Shown one piece after another: positions 51,901 through 63,300 of a stretch of DNA of 64,000 bases; position 1 is the first letter of the stretch, and every line of letters begins with the position of its first letter. A program made the position numbers and the translations under genes. A model generated the notes under the pieces. It ran no database searches, was not told where the DNA came from, and saw nothing but the letters and a program-made list of their open reading frames with translations. Origin of the DNA: Chiua virens (lineage: Eukaryota > Basidiomycota > Agaricomycetes > Boletales > Boletaceae); assembly GCA_019787685.1 (NCBI GenBank), contig JAHNUO010000009.1, forward strand, positions 992,001 through 1,056,000. The letters run 5' to 3'.

Positions 51901-52422
51901 CGCTGAGTCAGTGAATGATGAGGAATGGTTTTTGAGTAGTCCGAGATGAATCCAGGGCAAATCTGGATTAAAACGGATAGAAAAGCAGACATGGCAGTCC
52001 GATCTGGATTGAGAAAATATGAGGAGAGCGAGAGAAAATGAATGTCAACCGAAAACGATGTGAGACAGATGCACATGGGCAAAAGCTACTGTATTTTGTC
52101 AATACAGTGAATTTTATAGTCCTCGGGAATACCCTCAGACTTGTCCTAAGTAAGGATAATAATAATAAAAAAAGAAGGTTTTCGTATGGTATAAAGTTCA
52201 AGAGGCACCCGAATGTCCCTGCAAGGGCTGCATGACATGGTCTAGCCAATGCTAAGTACGAATAAGGAGCATCAAACATAAAATAAAAGAGTCCAAGGCA
52301 AAACAGGTGCAGATACAGCAATCCGGATGAGTTCGCACAAGCAGACAGATCAGGATCGGGATTGGGTGACGACAGGGTGCGGAAACGTGCTATGCGAGCA
52401 CAGGGAATACCTATTCCCTACA
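48932..52422 (-). mobile_element. Gag-only LTR retroelement
   Basis: Two similar LTRs (48932-49544 and 51804-52422) flank 2.26 kb that encodes gag-like protein on the - strand but no protease, reverse transcriptase or integrase. On the - strand the 5' LTR is followed after two bases by TGGAGCCCACCGTGAGG, a primer-binding-site-like sequence beginning TGG. A purine-rich GGGGGGAGGGG lies at about 49805-49815. Such an element would depend on another element for mobility. Confidence 0.7.
50878..51531 (-). CDS. Retrotransposon gag-like protein
   Basis: 217-codon frame starting MPSPGYLLQLPFRTASSAPH with SQLPAFLKHVDQLATSIGLT, INTAIWYAYPEDAELWRTSQ and WSTFVADVQHWYSSYDDNYP, the usual gag layout of fungal Gypsy elements (capsid region before any zinc knuckle). 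A second, Ser/Pro/Leu-rich frame follows at 50862-49996 with no recognised domain and may be its continuation. It is the only coding content of the surrounding LTR element. Confidence 0.65.
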   Translation of the reverse strand: MPSPGYLLQLPFRTASSAPHFDTTIPSQLPAFLKHVDQLATSIGLTDAQKINTAIWYAYPEDAELWRTSQQVLAVQLDWSTFVADVQHWYSSYDDNYPLYVPEPSIDITTDPILASVSTLSNLADHTPRSDFVQVYSRIVECNPEQPSNVSVDPVCADPLPLTAVEFAVLHAETQEQDEPDRPNTSHPLRSPSSGTISLPPDVLMHTSIRMLLGPSP

Positions 52423-53473
52423 GCGGCACATTGTGACATTGTCCTTGTGTCCAGGTAGCACAAAGGGTGGGGGTGACATGTTCGTCATGTCATGTCACAG
52501 CCTTGTCATGGTTGCTGTCATTGCATGCCATCATTGTGTGTCATCATTGCATATTGTCACCAGGTGCCAGGGTGGCACGGAAAGGTCGAGGGCAAGGTGT
52601 AGAAGAGGTGAGATGTAGGAAGGTGAGTGTAGGCCCATTGTCACATTGTCTTCTCGTCGTGACAGCTCATTGATTTCCATTTTAGATAATACCCACACCT
52701 GAGGGTACAGGTGAGAATGGGGGTGTCAAACATGGTGACCTGCACCTGCACCTGGCAAACACCTGCACCCATGACCCAGCCAGATGTCAGACACCCCTGC
52801 TATTGCCTAAGGGTCAAGGGTTGCCTAATGTTGAGGCCAAGGGGTTGAGGGGTCACAGGGGTGTTCCCGAGTGGAGCAGTGATACTCAGGTAGATTGTGG
52901 AGATCAAGACTAGAGTACAGGAGTATTGCTGCAAGGTATTTATATGTATGGAATCATGTATGGACCAAGTGTCCAAAAGGGTGACCACAAAGAGCAGAAC
53001 CAATCATAAATGGTCAAAGGGAATTGTATGATGTGGAAGCAGTGGATGATGACAAAAGTGAAATGAGTAAGCATGATGCCATCAGATGATGACAAGAATG
53101 AAATGAGTAAGCACTCAGGTAAGGGTGGTGCGGGTTACATAAAGGTGAAAGAAATGAAGTATGGATGAACATATGAGGATACCTGGGTATTGAGCATAGT
53201 GAAGTAGTACAAGTGAAAGAAAAAGAAAAAGAAAAGTTGTAACATTACCCCCAGAGTATGATCAAAGCACCATGCGAAGATCATCTCTAGAAATTGAATG
53301 AATCCCTGATAGGACTGCTGGTGATATTGGCATAGCCCTCATTGTCAATATGGTCATCACATGGGGATGCCAAGCATTGATCAGGAGATGCAGAACATCA
53401 TGGCGGCAGGCTTGTTGAGGTGGGGGTACAGGAAGTACGGAGCAGCGGTTACGGCAGGATGATGAAGACAAGT

Positions 53474-54591
53474 TCATTGATGAGGACAAAGTGAATGGGA
53501 CAGCGGGGTAAGGAGAGTGTCTACTCCAAGTAGACCTGGCAGCGACCAGAGTAAGTCAGTTGACCAGGGGGATGTGAGTGCATATCCGAGGAGGTCGTCC
53601 AGGGCACCAGGTAAGGCAGATGGGGCATTGGTACATGCCACACTCAATGTGCATGTGTCCAAGTTTACAGCATTTGAAGCAGGCTTTGTGCCAATGAGGG
53701 TGAGTGTTGGGGAGGGATACCTGACTGGTCCAAAAAAGGTGTTTGGCCTCAGTATGGTTGGCAGCAATCATCTCTTCCTCAGTGAATGGGGTGGAAGAGG
53801 TGGAGGGCATGGATGGCTGGGAGAGGGGTTCCGACGAGGTAGCAATGTGCAATGATAGTTCTGCTTGGTAGCGGTGGAGGTCTGCTAGGAATTCGCCCAT
53901 TTGCATCTGATGCAGGGCATGTTCCAGGTATGCACAAACCTGGTCATGGATTTGTCCCATGACCATGGAGAAAAGGCAGTTGTGACAGTTAGGGCCAAGG
54001 AGGTCTGACTGTATGAAGATAAGGCACTTGCATTGGAGGTACACCAGGTATAGTCAGGGGGGAGTTCAAGTCAAGGTGATGCTTGATGGGGAAGGCCATT
54101 GCAGGGTCCAGGATAAGTTTGCACATGCATTGAAAGTACTCAGGGGTCAAGGAGGAAGAATGTACAGATGTGATAGGTGAATGAATAGAATCAGGGACAA
54201 GAGCAGGAACAGGCTATTGAGAAGGGGTTCCGCATCCTGCATCAGCAACTGCCAAAATAGCTAGAGAAGGGGATTGGGTGGACTCCATGAGGAAGGATTT
54301 AGTGGAGAGGGTAAAAGCATGGGTGGCAGGAGTAGCTGGCGGTGGGAGGGGGCAGTGGGGAATTGATGCCATGGGGGTGAAGACAGGGACAGAGTGGATA
54401 ATTTCGTTCTCAAAGTCAAGAGTTGAGCAAGAACAGTATGTCATTACTGCATTGACAGAGACAGGTGGTGATGATCTGAGCAGGGAGCGTTGTGGTAGTG
54501 GTGGTGGAAGGGTAGGGATGTTGTGGATGGAGGGAAAGTTGTTAGGATGGTTGTGCTTATAAGTGTCAACTGTTTCCTTGGCATTGCCCAA
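53474..54591 (-). pseudogene. Gypsy 3' extra region with CCHC knuckle
   Basis: Downstream of the chromodomain on the - strand, two overlapping frames carry a Pro-rich stretch and then CFKCCKLGHMHIECGMYQCP followed by CxxC-like residues (about 53600-53680), a zinc-knuckle-like segment found after pol in some agaricomycete Gypsy elements. Frames are shifted relative to each other. Confidence 0.5.
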
Positions 54592-55698
54592 GTTGGACTT
54601 GGGTTCCTATGAGTCATCCACTGTGGAGTAGCCCTTCCATTGGATCAGGAATTTTTGATTCCGTAGGTTCCGATTGTGGTTCAAGATCTACTCAATTTCA
54701 TATTCTTCTTTACCCACGATAAGGTCAGGTGGTGGTTTCAGGAAGTTAGGGCTGTAGGTTTCTGTTTCGTGATAGGGCAATAACAGCAAAGCATGGAAGA
54801 CCGGGTGGATCTTCCAGGTCTTAGGAAGACAGAGGCAGTAGGTGAGCAGAGAGAGGACTTCCATGATGGTGAAGGGTCCTTCTCGGTGAGATGTGAGTTT
54901 TCAGAAGATGAGTTCCTGTTTCAGGTTGTGGGCTTCCAACTAAACCTGGTCACCTTTCGAGAAGGGTTTAAACTTCCTGAAAGAGTGGGCCTTCATGGCT
55001 TGGTGGGCAAGTTTGTGGGTGGCAAGGGCTTTGTTGTGGGTGGCAGAGAGGGTCTCGAGTTGTTCTTCTACAGCAGGGAGTTTGGTTTCTGCAATGATTG
55101 CAGGCAAGGGACGGGGTTCATAGCCCATCATGAGGAAGAATGGGGACTTTCCCATGACTGAGTGTGGGTGGTAGTTGTGTGTGAGGAGTAAGTTGGCCCA
55201 TTTTGTGGGATTGTTTTGGTAATACATGCGAAGATAGGTTTTGACTTCTTGGTTGACTTGTTTGGTTTTACCATCAGACTGGGGGTGATAAGCTGTGGAG
55301 AGGGAAAGGCAATAGCTGATGAGACACGAGAGTTCTTTTGCAAAAGCGAAGGCAAATTGTGGCCCATGATTGGAGATGATCTTGTCATAGAGGCCAAATC
55401 GGGTGTACACCTTGTAGAAAAAGAGGCATGCTATGCCTGCAGAGTCAGTGGTTTTGACCATGGGGCAAAGAATTACCCCCTTCATAAGGCTATGGTTGAC
55501 CATGACCATGAGTGAGTCATAGCCCTCCATGGAGACAGGGAGATCCATGATGAGGTCTATGGATATGTTCTGGAAGGGGCGGGTGCAGGTGGAGGGAATC
55601 AGTGATAGAGGAGGGGTGGTTGGGTGTTGACCTTGTGTTGCTGGCATGAGGCACAACCGGATATGTAGAAGTAGACAAAGGAGGCAAGGCCGGGCCAC
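54540..55698 (-). pseudogene. Gypsy integrase core plus chromodomain, damaged
   Basis: The integrase core reads SIDLIMDLPVSMEGYDSLMV, then IISNHGPQFA where the catalytic block is normally SDxGPQF, then STAYHPQSDGKTKQVNQEV where it is normally DGQTERVNQ. So the second Asp is Asn (55369-55371) and the catalytic Glu is Lys (near 55260). A chromodomain follows (EYEIE, stop, ILNHNRNLRNQKFLIQWKGY) at about 54580-54720, marking a chromovirus. Confidence 0.8.
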
Positions 55699-56144
55699 CA
55701 GAATTTGGTGGCAACCAGCTGATGGGTTTTTAAGAAGCTGGGATGTCCAGCTGAGTGGAAGTCATGGTGGTGAGCAATGATTTGTTGCCAGAGCTCAAGG
55801 TTCAGGGGAATGTATATGTGGCCCTGGTATGTCAGGACGCCAGCATCATATTTCCAGTCAGAGAGATGGGAGTGAAAGGATTGGGGCAGCCTGCCATCTA
55901 TAGCGTTCAATGTGTCAAGGACAAGGGGGTCACTGGCCAAAGATTTGGCAATTAAGGCTTGGAGGTTGAGGGTGACATTTTCATTGTCCAAGTCTGAGGT
56001 GATATGATCAGGACAGTGGGAAAGTGCATCTGGACCATCAAGAAGTCTTCCAGGAACATGGGAGAACATAATGTCAAAGTCTGCAAGATCAAGGAGCCAC
56101 TGGGCTTGGCAGTGGTTGAGGTTCTGGGGTTGATGGAAGTACAT
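55599..56144 (-). pseudogene. Gypsy RNase H end and integrase zinc-binding region
   Basis: Reads RNase H-type DFDIMFSHVPGRLLDGPDALSH, then the HHCC zinc region with HHHDFHSAGHPSF...ATKFWWPGL and CASCQQHK. In frame for about 180 codons but separated from the reverse transcriptase and integrase core by frame changes. Confidence 0.75.
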
Positions 56145-56305
56145 TAGGTTCTTGTGGTCAGAGAAGACTGTTACAGGGTGGGCACTTCCACAAAGGTGGT
56201 AGTACCAGGCCTTGAGAGACTGGATTACTGCAAGGAGCTCACAGTTGTAATGTTGTAGTTCCTCTCTGCTGTGTTAAATGACTGGGAGAGGTAGGAACAA
56301 GGTTT

Positions 56306-57724
56306 TCAATTACCATTGACATTGGTTTGGAGGAGTACCTCACCAGTTGCAAACTTTGAAGCATCCATAGTGATGGCAAAGGAGTGAGAGGTATCTGGGA
56401 AGCAGAGGATGGGATCAGTGGTGAGGGTCTTCTTGAGATGTTCAAAGGCAGTGATCTGGAAGGGACCCCAGGTCCAAGGTGTGTCTTTCTCGGTGAGATC
56501 GATGAGGGAGCAAGTGATGGTCAAGTAGTTGGGGATAAACTGACAGTAAAAGTTAGCAAAACCCATGAACGATTGAATGTCCTTGAGTTTGGTGGGAGTG
56601 GGCCAATCGGCGATGCCAGCAATCTTAATGGGGTCCATAGCTAGTTCACCAGGGCAGGTGATCATGCTGAGGTATTCTACTTTGGTGGTGGCGAAGTGAC
56701 ATTTCTCAAGCTTGAGGTGAAGATCGAGTTCCTTCATGTGAGCAAGGATGTGTTTGGTGTGTTCAGTGTGGGTGGCCTCATCCTCAGAGAAGATAAGGAG
56801 GTTGTCCATGTAGATGATGAGCCATCCTTTGGCAATCATATCACAGAAAGAGTTGTTCATGAAACATTGGAACATTGCAGGGGAGTTTGTCAGTCCAAAG
56901 AACATGACCATAGGTTCAAAGAGGCCATGATGAGTGATAAAAGTGGCTTTCCATTGATGTCTGTCTTTGATATGGACATTGTTGTAGCCCCATTGGATGT
57001 CAAACTTGGTGAATGGTTTGGCATCCTTTAGCTTGTTGACAAGGTTGGAGATAAGAGGAAGGGGATAGGCGTCGCAGACAGTATGTTCATTGATGTAGTG
57101 GTAATCTTGGCAGGGGCGAAGCTTGCTGTCCTTCTTTTTGACAAAAAAGAAGGGAGAGGCTTGAGGAGAGTTCAAAGGGCAGATCTTGCCGTTGGCAAGG
57201 TATTTGTCAATGAAGTCGTTGGTGACCTTATGCTCGTTGGGAGACAAGGGATAGACCTTCCTGACCTTGGGTTGGAAGGTGTCCTTTAGGTAGATCTCAT
57301 GATCGCAGGACTGAGAGGGGGGCATTTGGTTGAAGGGTTCCTTCATGAATACGGATTCGAATTCTGAGTATTCTGAAGGAAGGGTTACCTTGGCTTTGGG
57401 AGCTACGGCTGCAAGAGCGGTGACATTGGTGAGCTTCTTGGGTTGAGTGGTCTGAATGAAGCACTGTTCTGCATACATGATGTGGTTCATGGAGTGTTGC
57501 ACAGATTGGGTCGTGAAGTGATGCCTAGTTTCTGTGCCAAGGTAGTTGTAGAGTTTGCTGTCCCAGATGGGATTGACATCGAGGTGGCAAATGGGTTGGA
57601 TGGGTGGAGGATGGGCAAGTTTGGCAGAGTGGTGGGGTTTATTAGTGGTGATGGGTGGAAGGTCAACCTTGGGAGTGGTGATGGTGATGGCCTTGGTGAC
57701 CCAGTCTATGATTGGGTTAGTCAC
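56306..57724 (-). pseudogene. Gypsy reverse transcriptase, active site altered
   Basis: 472-codon frame. The RT reads RPCQDYHYINEHTVCDAYPL, KPFTKFDIQWGYNNVHIK, ATFITHHGLFEPMVMFFGLT and the catalytic loop IIYMDNLLIFSED, normally YxDD; the last Asp is Asn (AAC, complement at 56801-56803). The FDIQWGYN block keeps the first Asp. The RNase H start (SHSFAITMDASKFATGEVL) is present. An inactive copy. Confidence 0.85.
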
Positions 57725-57814
57725 CTTGAGCCAGGGAAGACCAAGGATAACGTTCTCAGAACCATAGTGGATGATGTGGAACTTTACGTGTTGGAGTACT
57801 CCACCAAGAGCAAT

Positions 57815-58006
57815 TCAGAGGGTGGTGGTGAATTTGACATCACTGTTTTTGTTCATGGTACTAGCGTCAATGTTCTGAACCAGGATTGGTTTTGGGAGAC
57901 ACTCTTTGGGGAATTTGTTCTTCTGGACAAAGTGCCAGTCAATACAATTGATTCCAGCTCCAGAGTCAATTAGAGCAGGGGTGTCAATGTCTTTTGAGGT
58001 AGCCAT
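57815..58006 (-). pseudogene. Gypsy aspartic protease fragment
   Basis: Short frame with TPALIDSGAGINCID, the DSG-type catalytic motif of retroviral-like proteases (DS/TG), upstream of the reverse transcriptase on the - strand. Rest of the domain is in shifted frames. Confidence 0.65.
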
Positions 58007-58199
58007 AGTGCAGGAATTTGCATAGATTGGGACAAGAGTTCAGCTACTAGTACATGGCTATGAGAATGGGAAGATATTGGTGTCAAATCGGTCTTCCTCC
58101 TTAAAAACCCGTGACTGGGGTGGTCACCTTGTCGACACTCATGGTGTCCTCATTGTTGTCTTCTTCGACTTTGACTAGAGCAGGAACGGGTTCAGGTTT

Positions 58200-59421
58200 G
58201 GGTTCAGCCTTCTGTACCTTCTTGGAGGAAGATGTGGAGGCAGTAGGGGTCAAGGTTTTGGTCATGAAGACTGGGCAGGAGGAGGTGTGATGGCTGGGTT
58301 GGTGGCACTGGAAGCAAAGGTTTTGCTCAAAGCATCGCTTTCACTCAGCTTTGGTCATCTTGGTGATGTGGACTGTGTCCACATCCATGGCATTAGGGTC
58401 TCACTCCTTGCGAGGAAGGTTGTCATGGAAAATGATGGCAGTGATGGGTTTCTTGTTTTGACAGGGGATTTCATTGGCGTGCTCCCATTGGGTTTTAAAA
58501 TGGATGGCTTGGGTATACCACTTGTTGATTGTGGTAGGGACCGTATCCATCCCTTGGATGTGCCTCATGAGAGAGGGGGGAAGACCAGCTGTGAAGAAGT
58601 TGATAAGGACAGAGTCTGAGCTGGAGAGTCCAGCCATGGAAACCTTGTTTTGGAAGGAGGTGATGCAGGTGAGAATATTCTTATTCTTGATAGAATGAGT
58701 GGTGGAGAGCCAGGTAATGGTGTTGCCCTTGGTGTTGTGGTGTTTAAAGTCCTTTTGAACTCCGTTTGCCAGTCATTCCAAGTTCTGAAGGATAGGAGAG
58801 GAATGGACTTGGCATGGAAGGTGTCGGCCCATGTTTTAGCAGAGCCTTCGTTCATGAACGAGAGGGCAAAGGCGACTCATTTGTTGTTGGTGTCATAGCT
58901 GAGGTTGTGGATGAAGAGGTATATGGTAACATCATTGAGCCAGGGTATGGCATGGTCATAGGACCCATCAAAGGTAGAGGGCTTTCTGAGGTGAAGCTTG
59001 ACTGCCTTGCTAGATATATTGCTAGACAAGGCAGTGGTGGTGGTCAGCGGTAGTGGTGCCGGAGTGTAGATGATGGAGGGGTTCTGGATTGATGCTGGTC
59101 CTGGGATAGGATTCCTTCTTGGGGTCATAGGGGATGAGAAGGAGATAAGGCTGGGGATATTGAGTGAGGTGGTGAGATGTTTAACTAGTTGCTGAGTTTC
59201 ATCTTCAGAGTCATCAATATGGATGTCAAGGTCGCTGCCCTGTTGTTCAGGGAAGCAGGTTGTGGGTTCAGGGTTGTCATCTGATTGATCAGATAGCAGG
59301 GGGTTGGTTGACCAGGGTCTCCAGCCAGAGGCAAGGAATGGATGAGTGGGGCATCCTGAACTTGAAGAAATGGTGGGCAGCTAACTGCACGAAGGCAGGC
59401 TGTACAAAGAGTCTTGATCAT
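58200..59421 (-). pseudogene. Gypsy gag, fragmented
   Basis: Successive shifted frames: KLHLRKPSTFDGSYDHAIPW (about 59000), NEGSAKTWADTFHAKSIP and SFRTWNDWQTEFKRTLNTTT (about 58800), PPSLMRHIQGMDTVPTTINK (about 58550), and a CCHC knuckle CFQCHQPSHHTSSCP (about 58290-58335). Order and spacing are those of a Gypsy gag ending in a zinc knuckle. Confidence 0.75.
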
Positions 59422-60055
59422 ATGTTACAATAGTTCCAGGTAGGACCTAGTGTAGCTGCAAAAGCACTAAGTACCAAGTGGCTGCAATAACTCTAACAAC
59501 CACCACTTGATACATGGTGTGCTGAAAGAGTTTGAAGTGGGTTACTGGTCAGTGGATTGCTACCAGTGATACAAAGTAGAACTCAGGCATTGCTAAGAGC
59601 ATTCTGTTGGAAATCTATACCTGAAGGACCAAGGGTCAAGGGTTGCCTAACATTGAGGCTGAGGGGTTGAGTGGTCATAGAGTGGAGCAGTGATACTCAG
59701 GTAGTTTGCAGAGATCAAGACTAGAGTACAGGAGTATCACTGTGAGGTATTTATATGTATTGAATTGTGCACAGACCAAGTGTCCAAAAGAGTGACCACA
59801 AAGAGCAGAACCAATCATAAATCATCAAAGGGAATTGTATGATGTAGAAGCAGTGGATAATGATGAAAGAGAAATGAGTAAGCGTGATGCCATCAGATGA
59901 TGACGTGAAGTGAAATGAATAAGCACTTAGGTAAGGCCAGTGCAGGTTATGTAAAGGTGAAAGAAACAAAGTATGGATGAATATACCAGGATACCTAGGT
60001 ATTGAGCATAGTGAAATAGTACAAGTGAAAGAAAAAGAAGAGTTGTAACAGATAT

Positions 60056-60327
60056 TGTGGAGGATGGAGAGAGGAAGATTCTTATTTGTATACACAGTAG
60101 AACATCTTTATATATCTACTGTAATGCTATGCTGTACATGTAGTAAGGACTAATGGTACTGCATGAATGATTGTAACTAATTGTATTGTAGTACCTAGGT
60201 ACTACAATAAGTCGATAGTCATTCCAGTACTTCCAGAGTGCAGGAACTTTGGAACTTCTAGAAGCAGAAGCCTCAGAAGTGTGGGAACTACCTGGAATGG
60301 TTGGAACAGTTTATACATATTCCAACA
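60056..60327 (-). mobile_element. Copia LTR, inner fragment (3' LTR)
   Basis: On the - strand the purine tract GGGGGAG is followed directly by TGTTGGAATATGTATAAACT, the junction of internal region and 3' LTR. The LTR runs left to 60056, after the GATAT duplication of the Gypsy insertion, and continues at 46722-46630. Combined length about 365 bp. Confidence 0.75.
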
Positions 60328-63300
60328 CTCCCCCTTGCCTTGTGTATGCAGACACTTCAGGCATAAGAAAGGACCTTTGCACAAGCTATTAGGCTGGCAA
60401 GTAAAATTCCAAACCAAGTAAGGAGCAAAACTTCTTGAACTTGACATACCCAAGGTTCTTAGTGAACATATCCACTGGACTGTCATCTCCAGGGACATAA
60501 AGTAACTCTACTTGTTTGTAAATCATCACTGCATCTTGTATGAAATGGTAGCGGATGTGGATGTGTTTGGAGCATTTTTCAGTGACTGGGTTCTGAAATG
60601 AGCTGAATATGGTGAGGCACATAGTAGGGCAAGATGCAATGTGTAACAGTTGTGAGAGTGCTCGTAGATAAGCCAAGACCCTAAGGTCAGCTCAAGTGCA
60701 GGGTTATGTGCTATAAAGCACCTGCATGTCTTTGTCTGGTGATGATAATCACAAGTAGTCGTAGTAACTGCTTGGGCAGAGATAAAGATGTAAAACGAGT
60801 TAATTATCAAACTGGGGAATCATCTCTCAGTTTGCCAGAGTATATATACTAGATACATGTGGCTGTACACTACCAGATAAGGAAAGCAGGTAGGTAAGCA
60901 TAATTATGAATAGTCCAAGGTATCGGCTACATGAGGCAATGGCGATGCAGAGCATGTGATGAAGGTGTGATGTTGATCAATCAGATATGATCTGGATGAG
61001 TCAGGTTAGGAGTCACGGTGAGTCATAATGACTCGAGGAATGCATGAGGCATCAACGGAAGGATCTAGCATGTGAGTACACATTGTTAAGGTGTGTAATA
61101 AAATGGAAATGCATGAAAATTAATAACATGCTTTAGGGTTGTGTTGTTACCCTAGACAATGTGGTAAACACGTGTCGCGAAAATAAAGAGCATGGGAATT
61201 GTGATTGTAACAGGTTCTGAGCTATAAATAGCAATCCCTGATTGTCACCACAGATCAGGATTGGTTTTAGATGGTATCCAAGTTTTTCCATCATTTGAAA
61301 AATCCATACAGCCTGGTGAGAACAATTACTCAGAGCCATATACTCAGCTTCTGTAGAAGAGAGGGCTGTGGTTTTCTGTAGATGTGAATTCCATAGGAAA
61401 ACACTATTAGCTAGCTTCATGTGAAAGCCAGTCTGGGAGTGACTGGTAATCTTATCTTGACTGCAGTCAGAATCAATGAAGGCAATAATCCCTGTGCCAG
61501 AAGATTCATCAAACACAAGTGAATAATCACAAGTGTCAGCTAAGTAGTGGCATATATACAGGGCCTTATCAAGGTGCTCCTGTGATGGATTTGTGGATTG
61601 TCTAGCCAATTGCATTACAGCATAGGCGATATCTTGTCATGTGCCAATCATAAGATATATTAATGAGCCTATCACTGTCTGGAAATGCATCCACAACTCT
61701 AGATTGACAGAAGCACCATTCTTTGCTGGGTAATATCCCTGCAGTAATGGAGTACAAGCAGGCTTGGGATCATCTGTCATGCTAAAGCACTCAAGCACTT
61801 TATCAAGGTACATATGAGACTTGGTCTATGAGGATCCTATGACTTTCTTGACATATATTCATTCTGAGGAATTCATGTGTTTTACCCAGATCACAGCATT
61901 CCCACATCTTCATGAATATCACCTTTAACTTATCTAATAAAGCTTTACTAGGTCTGTAGAAGAGGGCATTGTCTACATAGATAATCACTAGGATGATATC
62001 TTTCCCATTGCAATATATAAAGAGGCCAGCATCTGTTCTAAGTTGCTTGAAGCCTAGTGCCTGCATTAACTGATCTAAAGATCTCCACCAGGCTAAACTT
62101 GCCTATTTTAAGCCATAGATGGCTTGGAGTAGTTGGAGGACTTTGCCTTTTGAGTTGGGAGGCACAAACCCTTCAGGAAACTCCATGTAGAGTTCCTCTT
62201 CCAGTATTCCATATAGGAAAGCAGATCAGACATCAAGTCCTGATACAGTGGCTCAAACAACTGTCCCAATGTTTGCATGCTTCACTGAATGCAACAAAAT
62301 GTGGTAATCACTAAACCTTATGCAAACATGTGGGTATATGAAATATAGTACCTACTCCTGGCTTTCTATTGGACCAAGGGTCAAAGGATTTGAATAAGAT
62401 TTGATGAAATGGTAATCATTTCAAAATGATCACTTATTGGGACAGTTCTTTGACTTTCAGTTTGGATTACATATATCAGACCCTAACATGTTGGAAAGTA
62501 CTTACATACATTTGATAATGATTCTATTATATTATATTTATATAACCATCATCAGCTAGCACCATATAAACCCCACTATTTCATAGTAACTTTCCTATCA
62601 TCATTATAAAACCTATCTCTAGCTCTTAAGGGACAATATTGTCTCCTTCCCTTTCCTTGATCTTTTCTCCAGATAAATAACCTCTCAAACTGGTCTAGGC
62701 AAGTCTACAGTGTCTAGGGTCCTTCAGGAAATCTAGCTAGACAAGACTAAACATCTTGATGGTCACCCTTCAAAGTTTTCATTTACCAGCAAAAGGGCTA
62801 TTGTACAACAGATCATTACTGGCAAGACCAAAAATGCTGTTCAGCTCACTACACTTAACAATACCATTATTGATACTCCTCTCTATCCTCGGACAGTCAG
62901 AAATACCCTCAAGGAAGCCTTTTGAAAGCTGTGGTAGAGAACAAAGACCTCACAAGAAAGGATGGTTGGCCTATGCTTTCAAATACTATCATTGGACTAT
63001 GAAGGATGGGAAAAGGGTTGTATAGTTGAATAAGACTAAAGTCAATAGGATTGGGTCACATAAAAAAGAGTATGTGTGGAAAAAGGCAGGAGAGTAGTTG
63101 ATTGCTAGAGGTGCAGTCAAGCATAGAGGGGGCTATGGGGCTATATAGGATGGAATAGAGTGGGAGTTTAGAGTGAGATGTACAGAAGGATGGATGCTGA
63201 GCAATATGTGACAATTTCACAGCAAGGGTTGCTGGAAAGCACTGAAGAATTTCAAATTTCAGAAGGTGAGATCATTTTTCAATAAGATAATGATCCCAAG

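Larger units (their letters stand above)
46938..52809. mobile_element. hAT-like non-autonomous DNA transposon inserted in the Gypsy LTR
   Basis: Inserted between LTR positions with an 8-bp duplication, AAGGTCAA (46930-46937) and AGGGTCAA (52810-52817), one mismatch. Ends are imperfect inverted repeats: TAGGCAACTGCATGGGTGT and, inverted at the right, TAGGCAATAGCAGGGGTGT. Subterminal ACCTGCACC-type motifs are repeated at both ends. An 8-bp duplication with such ends indicates the hAT superfamily. No transposase is readable; the interior holds minisatellites and younger LTR insertions. Total 5.87 kb including those. Confidence 0.75.
46723..60050 (-). mobile_element. Gypsy-type chromovirus, itself interrupted by a hAT-like element
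   Basis: Target duplication GATAT lies at 46718-46722 and 60051-60055. The right (5') LTR 59423-60050 (628 bp) runs TGTTACAA...TTGTAACA. The left (3') LTR is split into 46723-46937 (first base pair mutated to CG) and 52810-53244. A GGGGGTAA purine tract on the - strand precedes the 3' LTR at 53245-53252. The internal region on the - strand carries gag, protease, reverse transcriptase, RNase H, integrase, a chromodomain and an extra zinc-knuckle frame, all damaged. Confidence 0.9.

Noticed and set aside
53517..58900. Many + strand open frames in the Gypsy internal region
   Set aside because: Antisense to recognisable gag-pol domains.
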